Assembly (NCBI GenBank): GCA_964364855.1
Contig: CAYINU010000076.1
Span: 1-8,210, forward strand
Source: CAYINU01 sp964364855
GTDB lineage: Bacteria > Margulisbacteria > Marinamargulisbacteria > CAYINU01
Direction: 5' to 3'
DNA length: 8,210 bases
A model generated the notes under the pieces. That model did not search any database. It was given only the letters and a program-made list of their open reading frames with translations, and was not told where the DNA came from. A program made the position numbers and the translations under genes. Positions 1 through 6,191 of the stretch are shown here, piece after piece (position 1 is the stretch's first letter; the number at the start of each line of letters is the position of its first letter).

Positions 1-122
1 CACTCTACAAAACGTCCATCTCGTGACGACTCTACCTAGAGGCCATCTCTCCGCGTTTTGTGCTCACACCAGAACACCCTGACGCCATTCTGAGACGGCC
101 TTTGGGATTTATGAGATGGGTT
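1..122. other. Unassigned segment downstream of cydB
   Basis: No gene can be supported here. An open plus-strand frame runs in from the left edge and stops at the TGA at 80-82. It could be the last 26 codons of a gene or chance, and its translation matches nothing I recognise. The segment contains an 8-bp inverted repeat (7-14 with 54-61), a short palindrome (30-41) and a direct repeat CCATCTC (16-22 and 43-49). No convincing terminator with a U-tract is seen after cydB. Confidence 0.4.
7..61. repeat. Inverted repeat with nested palindrome past cydB
   Basis: ACAAAACG at 7-14 is the exact reverse complement of CGTTTTGT at 54-61. Between them lies a second short dyad, CTCTA-CC-TAGAG at 30-41. 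Together they could form a branched hairpin in either transcript. No U-run follows on either strand, so a rho-independent terminator is not supported. The function is unknown and the arms are short enough to be chance. Confidence 0.35.
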
Positions 123-1130
123 CTAGAGGCGTTTAAAAATCCGAAATAGCCAGTACAACGAAGGAAAAATCAACGCCGATCCGCCAATCAGGGTCATGAC
201 AAGGACTTGCAAACTGGAAGCGGGCGCCGCCAAGGCGACAAAAGACAATGGTCCCAGGGTTGTAATGAGCATGGCCGGGAAAAAGGCAGAGACATAACCC
301 AATAAAATGCCGCCGGTAACGGCACCAATACTCATGCGAATCGGTACCGTACCGCTGCCCAATTTCGCGGTTACGAAAAAGGCAACTGCGCCGAAGGTGC
401 TAATTGTAAAACTCAAAATCGAGAGAGGGGAGTCTAAAAAGTAATGGAGTAGGGGTACGCCGCTGTGATGGGCACTGAAAAACACAAGTCCGCCCAAGAC
501 GAATAGAAGAGCCAGCAGCCAAACAGACAGCCGCCGCAGCCGCCGCTGCAACACATGCGAATCGGCTTCGGCGATTAGGAGTCCTGCCCCCTGAAATGCA
601 AATAAAACGGTGATAAACAATCCGGTCAGCAGCGGAAACCACCCCCACCACGGGGCCACATACAGGTCGAAAAAGGACAGATGATTCGTTGTGGCCGGAA
701 TTTTCCCGCTATATACACCGGCAATGATCTGCCCAAAAAAGAAGGGAGTGATGACACTCGATAGCACAAACAACCGCGAATACCACCGCTGGCTGACCTC
801 GGTTTTGACTGCATCATAGTGTCGAAAGGTAAACGCACAGCCACGAAAAACGATTCCCAGCAGCAAAAACAACAAGGGGAAATGAAAGGCGTTAAAAAGC
901 AGATGCGCCGCGCCTGGAAATCCGTTAAACAAAATAACCACCACTAAAATGAGCCAGACATGATTGGCTTCCCACACCGGTCCCATTGCTGCGCTGATCA
1001 ATGAGCGGATGGCAGGGCGTTGCGCACGTGGTGTCAGAAATTCGATGACTCCGGTGCCAAAGTCACTGCCGGCCAGCAATGCATACAAAAAAATGCTAAC
1101 CCATAAAAATACGATTAGTGTGCTGATCAC
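123..1130 (-). CDS. cydB: Cytochrome bd quinol oxidase subunit II
   Basis: This is the second subunit of the cytochrome bd quinol:oxygen oxidoreductase, an integral membrane partner of CydA that does not ligate the haems directly in the known family. The 335-residue product is strongly hydrophobic with about eight to nine predicted membrane segments. It starts with a short non-cleaved membrane helix followed by GSDFGTG (residues 21-27). It continues with GPVWEANHVWL (50-60), which is typical of CydB. The length is normal for the short CydB class. The start is a GTG at 1130 that overlaps the cydA stop as GTGA, so the two genes are translationally coupled. A GGAG lies about six bases upstream, inside the cydA end. 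The stop is TAG at 123-125. Family assignment is firm. The exact quinol-oxidase subclass is inferred from CydA. Confidence 0.95.
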   Translation of the reverse strand: MISTLIVFLWVSIFLYALLAGSDFGTGVIEFLTPRAQRPAIRSLISAAMGPVWEANHVWLILVVVILFNGFPGAAHLLFNAFHFPLLFLLLGIVFRGCAFTFRHYDAVKTEVSQRWYSRLFVLSSVITPFFFGQIIAGVYSGKIPATTNHLSFFDLYVAPWWGWFPLLTGLFITVLFAFQGAGLLIAEADSHVLQRRLRRLSVWLLALLFVLGGLVFFSAHHSGVPLLHYFLDSPLSILSFTISTFGAVAFFVTAKLGSGTVPIRMSIGAVTGGILLGYVSAFFPAMLITTLGPLSFVALAAPASSLQVLVMTLIGGSALIFPSLYWLFRIFKRL

Positions 1131-2434
1131 GATGTCTCCGACACCCGTTCAAAGGCCCGCATCTGCCGCAGCATCAGCCACGTCACGACTACAGCGAGGG
1201 AGACATAAATGGCGGTAAAAACGCCTAGTTGAAACAGTAGGCCGGGAAGGGCGGTGACGGCATCGGCGGTGCGCATGATGCCGTAGATGATCCAGGGTTG
1301 GCGGCCCAATTCGGTGACCGTCCAGCCGGCCTCGACCGCAATAATGCCCAGCGGTGCTGACAGGGCCCACAGCATCATCGCCCATCGCGGCAAGGGGCGG
1401 CGGCGCAGCCAGAAAAAAAGCGTCAGTACAGCCAGGACCATCAAGGCCATTCCAATGGCCACCATGACCTGAAACGCGATATGGACTACCGGCACCGAGG
1501 GCCACTGATCGCGAGGAAATGCCGCCAATCCGATGATGGGTTTGGAGGAATCACGATAAATCAGAAAACTCAGGCCACCGGGGATTTCAATAGCGCCTTT
1601 TACGGTTTGGGTTTCGGTGTCTGGCCAGCCGCCGATGATCAGGGGGGCATAGGCCTCGGTGTGAAAATGGGCTTCCATGGCGGCCAATTTGATGGGTTGG
1701 CGTTTGGCGACATCGCGCGCAGAAAAGTCACCGCTGAGCGGCTGTAAAATGGCGGCAATAATGGCCACAGAAGCTGCGATGCGAAAGGCCTTTTGATGCA
1801 GGGCATTGTTTGGGTTTCTCAAGAGGTAGATGGCATGCAGACCTGCCACGCCAAAACCCACGGCCTCAAATGCGGCGATGGTCATGTGCAGTGCTTGGCT
1901 GAGCCAGGCCGGGTTAAACAGGGCGGCGATGGGATCGATGTTGGTGACGGTTCCATTTAGGAGAGTGAAGCCGGAAGGGCTGTTCATCCAGGCGTTGGCC
2001 GCCACGACAAAGATCCCGGACACCACGCCGGACACCCCCACGACCACACCGCACCACCAATGCAACCACTCTGGAATGTGCCTGCGTCCGTACAAAAAAA
2101 TGCCGATGAAAATGGCTTCGGTAAAAAACGCAGCGCCCTCCAGAGAAAACGGCATCCCGATAATCGGGCCGGCCCATGTCATAAAGTTGGGCCACAGCAA
2201 GCCCAATTCAAACGACAACACGGTGCCGGACACCGCGCCAACGGCAAAAAAGATGGCCGTGCCTTTGAGCCAGGCATGGGTCAGAGTCCAGTAGGCCGCG
2301 TCCCGCGTTCGCAAGTAGCGGTGGTAGGCCATGACCATCAAAAACGGCATCACCATACCAATACAGGCAAACACGATATGAAATCCCAACGACAAGGCCA
2401 TCTGCGACCGGGCTGCCAAAAGGTTGGTTATCAT
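1127..2434 (-). CDS. cydA: Cytochrome bd quinol oxidase subunit I, short Q-loop
   Basis: This is the catalytic subunit of cytochrome bd, which oxidises quinol and reduces O2 to water in the cytoplasmic membrane without pumping protons. Key residues align with E. coli CydA: His19 exactly (haem b595/d ligand region), Glu99 exactly, His183 for His186 (b558), Lys249 and Glu254 for Lys252 and Glu257 in the quinol motif QPIKLAAMEA, Met324 for Met393 (b558), and Glu375 for Glu445 just before GRQPW. The offset grows from 3 to 69 residues between His183 and Met324, so about 66 residues are missing and this is the short Q-loop, CIO-like class. The E. coli Arg391 position is Gln322. The protein has 435 residues. 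I chose the ATG at 2434 because it puts His19 in register; an in-frame ATG at 2515 would run into purC. No SD is visible; a TATAGT lies 7 nt upstream. Confidence 0.95.
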   Translation of the reverse strand: MITNLLAARSQMALSLGFHIVFACIGMVMPFLMVMAYHRYLRTRDAAYWTLTHAWLKGTAIFFAVGAVSGTVLSFELGLLWPNFMTWAGPIIGMPFSLEGAAFFTEAIFIGIFLYGRRHIPEWLHWWCGVVVGVSGVVSGIFVVAANAWMNSPSGFTLLNGTVTNIDPIAALFNPAWLSQALHMTIAAFEAVGFGVAGLHAIYLLRNPNNALHQKAFRIAASVAIIAAILQPLSGDFSARDVAKRQPIKLAAMEAHFHTEAYAPLIIGGWPDTETQTVKGAIEIPGGLSFLIYRDSSKPIIGLAAFPRDQWPSVPVVHIAFQVMVAIGMALMVLAVLTLFFWLRRRPLPRWAMMLWALSAPLGIIAVEAGWTVTELGRQPWIIYGIMRTADAVTALPGLLFQLGVFTAIYVSLAVVVTWLMLRQMRAFERVSETS

Positions 2435-2485
2435 CGGCCCCACTATAGCGTAAAAGCAGCGCTTTATGCTATAACCCGGACCTAA
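2435..2485. promoter_or_regulatory. Symmetric divergent cydA/purC promoter region
   Basis: The 51-bp spacer between the divergent starts contains an 11-bp inverted repeat with one mismatch: TATAGCGTAAA at 2444-2454 and TTTATGCTATA at 2463-2473, with an 8-bp centre. Read outward on each strand, both arms give TTTAYGCTATARY. This ends about 7 nt before the cydA ATG and about 10 nt before the purC ATG. The TATAGT (cydA side) and TATAAC or TATGCT (purC side) sequences look like -10 elements. No -35 hexamer is visible at normal spacing, and neither gene has an SD. I infer two overlapping promoters giving very short or no leaders. A dimeric-regulator operator over the dyad is the alternative. Confidence 0.55.
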
Positions 2486-3376
2486 ATGGACGACCCAAAA
2501 ATGGCCGTGACGCACCTGGATTTACCAGGTATCCCCACCTTTAAAATCGGCAAGGTCCGACAGGTGTTTGACCTGGAAGAAACGGTGTTGCTGGTCGCAA
2601 CAGACCGGATTTCGGCATTTGATGTCGTATTTAAAGAAGGAGTTCCTAAAAAGGGTCAGATATTGACAGCTATCTCGGACTTCTGGTTTCAGCGTACCTC
2701 TCACATTGTCCCCAACCATGTGCTGTCTGTGGATGTGGACGATTTTCCGGCGGCGGTTCAGCCGTTTGCAGACCTGCTCCGAGGCCGGACGATGTGGGTT
2801 CAAAAGGCAGAACTGATTCCCTTCGAATGCGTTGTCCGTGGCTACTTGGTCGGATCGGGGTGGAAGGATTATCAAAGGACGGGGGCTGTTTGTGGCCATC
2901 TCTTGCCGTCCGGATTGCGACAAGCCGAAAAACTGGAAACCCCGTTGTTTACGCCGGCGACAAAAGCAGAGTCCGGCCATGATGAAAATGTCTCCGTCCA
3001 GGCCATGGTCGATGTGCTGGGCGCAGAAACTACCTATGCGTTAGAGCGGCTTAGCATCCGGCTTTACAAGTTCGGTAGAGATGTTGCGGCCCAAAAAGGT
3101 CTGATCCTGGCCGATACAAAATTTGAGTTTGGTAGGTTGCCTGATGGGACAGTGATCTTGATTGACGAGGCGATGACACCCGATTCGTCCCGCTATTGGC
3201 TAGCTGACCATTATCGGGTAGGGACATCGCCGATGAGTCTGGACAAACAGATTTTGCGGGACTATCTCGAGACCACATCCTGGAACAAGCGGCCGCCAGC
3301 ACCGGCACTGCCTTCCGCGGTCCTGGACAAGCTAAGTGAGGCCTACCAAACCCTTTTGTCGCGGCTGACCTCCTAA
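2486..3376 (+). CDS. purC: SAICAR synthetase, long fungal-like form
   Basis: PurC condenses CAIR with aspartate using ATP to make SAICAR, a step of de novo purine synthesis in the cytoplasm. The 296-residue product has the family landmarks: GKVRQVFD and LLVATDRISAFDV (about residues 22-48), an ECVVRGYLVGSGWKDY segment (about 113-128), FTPATKAESGHDEN (about 156-169), ADTKFEFG (about 210-217) and IDEAMTPDSSRYW (about 225-237). Length and motifs resemble the yeast-type enzyme of about 300 residues more than the E. coli enzyme of about 237. The ATG at 2486 is chosen; a second ATG at 2501 (residue 6) is also possible, and neither has an SD. If the mRNA is nearly leaderless, the first ATG is favoured. 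It faces away from cydA, with purA downstream on the same strand. Confidence 0.95.
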   Translation: MDDPKMAVTHLDLPGIPTFKIGKVRQVFDLEETVLLVATDRISAFDVVFKEGVPKKGQILTAISDFWFQRTSHIVPNHVLSVDVDDFPAAVQPFADLLRGRTMWVQKAELIPFECVVRGYLVGSGWKDYQRTGAVCGHLLPSGLRQAEKLETPLFTPATKAESGHDENVSVQAMVDVLGAETTYALERLSIRLYKFGRDVAAQKGLILADTKFEFGRLPDGTVILIDEAMTPDSSRYWLADHYRVGTSPMSLDKQILRDYLETTSWNKRPPAPALPSAVLDKLSEAYQTLLSRLTS

Positions 3377-3395
3377 AGCCTCTTATAAAAGGGTT
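3349..3395 (+). repeat. Inverted repeat spanning the purC stop codon
   Basis: AACCCTTTT at 3349-3357 is the exact reverse complement of AAAAGGGTT at 3387-3395. Two further pairs inward (G-U at 3358/3386 and T-A at 3359/3385) give an 11-bp stem around a loop of about 25 nt that contains the purC stop codon. The T-run lies in the left arm, not after the stem, so it is not a classic terminator. It could protect the 3' end of purC mRNA or attenuate transcription; this is inference. Confidence 0.4.
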
Positions 3396-3403
3396 GTGAT
3401 CTT

Positions 3404-3417
3404 GGTATACTCTGCGC
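3404..3417 (+). promoter_or_regulatory. Extended -10 promoter for purA leader
   Basis: TGGTATACT (TATACT at 3406-3411 preceded by TG and one base) matches the extended -10 consensus, which lessens the need for a -35 box. The hexamer 17 bp upstream, TTATAA at 3383-3388, is a poor -35. The predicted transcription start is about 3417-3418. That would give purA its own promoter and a leader of about 199 nt beginning at a stem-forming sequence. Confidence 0.5.
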
Positions 3418-3533
3418 TGGCCCGGCTGTGTTGGTGATGACGTCGAATGTTGTACCAACGCTTTATGAACGGGAGTTTCGCTCTGGGCAAGGTGTGCCGA
3501 ACTCAGGCAAACTTCTACTGGCCTTCGGGTCAG
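3417..3533 (+). ncRNA. Candidate structured RNA in purA 5' leader
   Basis: The 5' leader of purA contains nested complementary segments. CTGGCCCG (3417-3424) pairs with CGGGTCAG (3526-3533), closing a domain of 117 nt. Inside are a stem of about nine pairs (3428-3436 with 3453-3461), a five-pair stem (3473-3477 with 3500-3504) and a small GGCA/TGCC hairpin (3486-3489 with 3495-3498). The closing right arm can instead pair with CTGGCC at 3518-3523 in a UUCG-tetraloop hairpin. It can also pair with ACCC at 3534-3537, just before a T-rich run. Mutually exclusive folds are what a riboswitch or attenuator would show. I do not recognise a known class: purine and ZTP riboswitch cores do not fit, and 6S and SRP RNA signatures are absent. 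There was no covariation test. Confidence 0.35.
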
Positions 3534-3602
3534 ACCCATTCTTTTGTTGGGGGTTCACACATTCGACTCACACGGCATAACCGGGCTTTGCTGTGCAGTA
3601 GT

Positions 3603-3608
3603 AAGGAA
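3603..3608 (+). promoter_or_regulatory. Ribosome binding site of purA
   Basis: AAGGAA lies seven bases before the ATG at 3616. It decides the start: an in-frame TTG at 3544 would add 24 residues that do not resemble PurA, whereas translation from 3616 begins directly with the IIVGSQWGDEGKGK nucleotide-binding loop as in known PurA proteins. Confidence 0.8.
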
Positions 3609-3615
3609 CGTCAGT

Positions 3616-4884
3616 ATGAGAGTTAAAATCATCGTCGGTAGCCAATGGGGCGACGAAGGCAAAGGCAAAATCACCGATATCCTCGCCGAAAAAATGGATC
3701 TGGTGGTCCGATATCAAGGTGGCAATAACGCCGGTCATACCGTGGTTGTTGGCAGTCAAACCTTCAAGCTTCACCTGATCCCTTCCGGGATTTTGTATCC
3801 GTCTTGCATTTGTGTCATTGGGAATGGTGTCGTCCTAGACCCCGAAGTTTTCTTTTTGGAAGTCGAATCCCTGGCCAAACAAGGGATTGCCGTTACACCA
3901 GACCGGCTAAAGGTCTCTAGTATTGCCCATGTTATTTTGCCCTTTCACAAATTGCTCGATTCGCTACAAGAAAGCAATCGCACGGACGAAAAAATCGGGA
4001 CGACGGGCCGTGGCATTGGCCCTGCCTATGCGGATAAGATTTCCCGTGTCGGCGTCCGGGTAAATGACTTACTGGTCAAAGACCGCCTCATCAAAAAAAT
4101 CAAATCTCGCCAATGGGAAACCCTGCTGCCGGGACAAGCCCTGGATATCGATGGCATCATCGATACCTATTACGAATTGGGTCAGCGCCTACGGCCTTTT
4201 GTGACGGATACTTCTTTGTTTGTGAACCGGGCCATCGATGCAGGTAAGAGCGTTATTCTGGAAGGTGCACAAGGCACTATGCTGGATGTGGATCATGGTA
4301 CCTATCCGTATGTGACATCGTCCAACCCCGTATCAGGTGGAGCAGGGACGGGGGCCGGGATCGGACCCCACAAAATCGACCAGGTCATTGGCGTTACCAA
4401 AGCCTATGTGACCCGAGTTGGCGCAGGCCCCTTCCCGACGGAACTGACCGACAAAACCGGTGAAATCTTACGGGATCGGGGTTGTGAATTTGGGACGACG
4501 ACCAGCCGGCCGCGACGATGTGGATGGCTGGATCTGGTGGCTCTCAGGTATGCCGTGCGGGTCAATGGCATTACGGAAATCTGTCTGACCAAGCTGGATG
4601 TACTGGACGGTTTGGATGAAATCAAAGTCTGTACCCGTTACCAAACAGCGGACGGCATGCGGGATGAGTTTCCCTTGGACCCCGACGAGTTTTCGTCCTG
4701 CGAACCCGTCTACGATACGTTGCCGGGCTGGAAAGAAGACATTTCGCAGATGACTGATGTGAGGCAATTGCCCACCACAGCCAAAGCCTATGTGGAGTAT
4801 ATCGCGCGGCAAGTGGGGGTGAGGATCTCGCTGATCTCAGTGGGATCGGGCCGGTTACAGACCATTCACTTGTTGTCGCTGTAA
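3616..4884 (+). CDS. purA: Adenylosuccinate synthetase
   Basis: PurA uses GTP and aspartate to convert IMP to adenylosuccinate, the first committed step to AMP. The 422-residue product has normal family length. Visible landmarks are GSQWGDEGKGK near the N-terminus with the catalytic Asp, then GGNNAGHTVVV with the catalytic His. Further on are TTGRGIGPAYADK, the IMP-loop region ILEGAQGTMLDVDHGTYPYVTSS (key residues E-G-A-Q, D-D, G-T-Y-P), VTRVGAGPFPTEL and TSRPRRCGWLDLVALRYA. The usual TTGRPRRCGW reads TTSRPRRCGW, and the C-terminal GPxRxxT motif reads GSGRLQTI; both are mild variants. It has a good RBS and probably its own promoter. The TAA at 4882-4884 overlaps the 3' end of the convergent gene. 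Confidence 0.97.
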   Translation: MRVKIIVGSQWGDEGKGKITDILAEKMDLVVRYQGGNNAGHTVVVGSQTFKLHLIPSGILYPSCICVIGNGVVLDPEVFFLEVESLAKQGIAVTPDRLKVSSIAHVILPFHKLLDSLQESNRTDEKIGTTGRGIGPAYADKISRVGVRVNDLLVKDRLIKKIKSRQWETLLPGQALDIDGIIDTYYELGQRLRPFVTDTSLFVNRAIDAGKSVILEGAQGTMLDVDHGTYPYVTSSNPVSGGAGTGAGIGPHKIDQVIGVTKAYVTRVGAGPFPTELTDKTGEILRDRGCEFGTTTSRPRRCGWLDLVALRYAVRVNGITEICLTKLDVLDGLDEIKVCTRYQTADGMRDEFPLDPDEFSSCEPVYDTLPGWKEDISQMTDVRQLPTTAKAYVEYIARQVGVRISLISVGSGRLQTIHLLSL

Positions 4885-6179
4885 TAGCGCGGTGTCAACG
4901 TATAGAGCGGCGGGTTGAACCGATGGCGGATGACCCAACTGTGTGCCATGAGACGGTCCAAAGCGGGCTCCAGCGCATCCACGGGGGTGTTTAATGCCTC
5001 AGCGAGGGCAGGCAGTAACCATTCCCCGCCTTGGGACATCAGCGCGCAAATCTGAGCGTCCAGAGAAGGTAGATCCGAAGGAGGTTGTGGTGCGGCATGG
5101 GGTGTGCGTACGGTGGAGGCAACAACTTGGTCTGAGTCGATGGTCACGGCTGGGCCGATGCGGGATGCGTTTTTGATAACTGTTCGGGCACCGACGGTAC
5201 AGTGTGCACCGATGACGGCAAACATATCCACCCGAACGCCGTCGTTTAGATGACAGTGATCCGCAACCACGCATGCCGTTAATTGGGATCCCTTTCCGAT
5301 TTGGGTTTTGGCTCCCACAATGGCATTGTCGATGTGGACGTCATTTTCCAAAACGACCCCAGGTCCCAAAATGACATTGGGCCCGACTTTGACATGTTCT
5401 CCCAACCGCACACCCTGGTCGATAAAATACGGGCCAACGAGGGTAGCGGAAGCCGGTATGTGTACATCGGGTGATACGACTTCGGGGGCCTTTAGACTGC
5501 TCAGCAGACAAAAATTGGCTTCCAGATAAGGTAATAATCGGCCGACCACGGTCCAAAATCCGGTGGCAAAAAACAGACGGTGCTTGCAGGGGGAGTCCAG
5601 TACTTTTTCGATAAGATTGGGATGAATGGACATGGGTGTCCCAGGATCAATCAACTCCAAAATGCGCGGTGTCATATAGTACACCCAGGTGTCATATCCT
5701 GCGCCCTGAGTTTGAGGGGGTACGACTTGAATGACCTGATCACCCTCATAGGCAAAGGCAATTTGGCCAAGCCGGTCAAGCTGAGGGTGGATGACCATGC
5801 CCAGATCCGTGCCGTCTTTTTGGCAAGCCGCAACCATGGTTTCCAGCGGAAAGTCCAACAACACGTCCGCTGGCATGACGACAAAAGGGTCCGTGAGCTG
5901 GGCTTTGAGATCCGCCAAAATATTGGCTGTACCGCGAAACTGATCGAGCCGGTGAATGTGAACGGACAAATCCAGATCCAAATTTTCGGCATACTCCGTC
6001 AGCTGATCGGAAAAAAAGTCGACGACCAGAATAACCTCTGTGATGCCGGCAGACTTGAGGAAGTGCAGGACATAATCCAACAACGGACGATTGAGCACAG
6101 GCAAGAGCGCCTTTGCACGGTCCGTGGTGAGTGGGCGCAGGCGGATGCCCTCGCCACCGGCAAGTACGACGGCTTTCAT
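4866..6179 (-). CDS. NDP-sugar nucleotidyltransferase with beta-helix and winged-helix-like tail
   Basis: The N-terminal domain (about residues 1-225) is a nucleotidyltransferase that would activate a sugar 1-phosphate with an NTP. It has the signature AGGEGIRLRPLT (7-18), Lys23 in the KALLP segment, and a metal-binding aspartate at Asp105 in MPADVLLDF. The usual Thr after the glycine loop is Ile12. Residues about 234-350 form a left-handed beta-helix of hexapeptide repeats (VGPYFI, VGPNVI, LGPGVV and so on), as in GlmU-like and archaeal-type pyrophosphorylases. A Pro-rich linker follows, then a tail of about 70 residues (368-437) resembling a winged helix. Substrate specificity and any acyltransferase activity cannot be read from the sequence. 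GGAGG sits 6 nt before the ATG, 12 bp after the upstream receiver-ATPase gene, so it is probably the last gene of that operon. Confidence 0.85.
   Translation of the reverse strand: MKAVVLAGGEGIRLRPLTTDRAKALLPVLNRPLLDYVLHFLKSAGITEVILVVDFFSDQLTEYAENLDLDLSVHIHRLDQFRGTANILADLKAQLTDPFVVMPADVLLDFPLETMVAACQKDGTDLGMVIHPQLDRLGQIAFAYEGDQVIQVVPPQTQGAGYDTWVYYMTPRILELIDPGTPMSIHPNLIEKVLDSPCKHRLFFATGFWTVVGRLLPYLEANFCLLSSLKAPEVVSPDVHIPASATLVGPYFIDQGVRLGEHVKVGPNVILGPGVVLENDVHIDNAIVGAKTQIGKGSQLTACVVADHCHLNDGVRVDMFAVIGAHCTVGARTVIKNASRIGPAVTIDSDQVVASTVRTPHAAPQPPSDLPSLDAQICALMSQGGEWLLPALAEALNTPVDALEPALDRLMAHSWVIRHRFNPPLYTLTPRYYSDNK
4869..5078 (-). other. Winged-helix-like C-terminal domain of the nucleotidyltransferase
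   Basis: Residues 368-437 have the pattern of a small winged helix: a helix (DAQICALMSQGG), a second helix (LLPALAEALNTP), a recognition-like helix (VDALEPALDRLMAHSWV) and a short strand pair ending PLYTLTP. This resembles wHTH domains such as the DprA C-terminus. Such a tail is not part of standard GlmU, GalU or ManC proteins. It could bind DNA or a protein partner; assignment is by pattern only. Confidence 0.5.
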
Positions 6180-6185
6180 GGCCGG

Positions 6186-6190
6186 CCTCC
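6186..6190 (-). promoter_or_regulatory. Ribosome binding site of the nucleotidyltransferase
   Basis: GGAGG on the minus strand lies six bases before the ATG at 6179 and one base after the stop codon of the receiver-ATPase gene. It fixes the start and suits translation from a polycistronic message. Confidence 0.8.
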
Positions 6191-6191
6191 G

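Noticed and set aside
1830..2485. Long open frames opposite cydA on the plus strand
   Set aside because: They lie entirely antisense to a well-conserved gene and their low-complexity, Thr/Pro- and His/Arg-rich translations are typical of shadow frames.
2435..2515. Longer CydA starting at an ATG at 2515
   Set aside because: The 27 extra residues do not resemble CydA, would overlap purC, and would move haem-ligand His19 out of its conserved position. The ATG at 2434 fits.
3391..3490. ZTP (pfl) riboswitch before purA
   Set aside because: CGCTCTGGGCA at 3479-3489 resembles the 3' core CCGCCTGGGCA, and GTTGTGATCTTGG at 3393-3405 faintly resembles the 5' part. But the matching pseudoknot bases are absent and the 5' part would overlap the predicted promoter.
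3417..3545. 6S RNA or SRP RNA
   Set aside because: The closed domain is only 117 nt with no central bubble typical of 6S, and the conserved SRP loop motif is missing.
3544..3615. Longer PurA starting at a TTG at 3544
   Set aside because: The added 24 residues have no PurA similarity and there is no SD before the TTG, whereas AAGGAA precedes the ATG at 3616.
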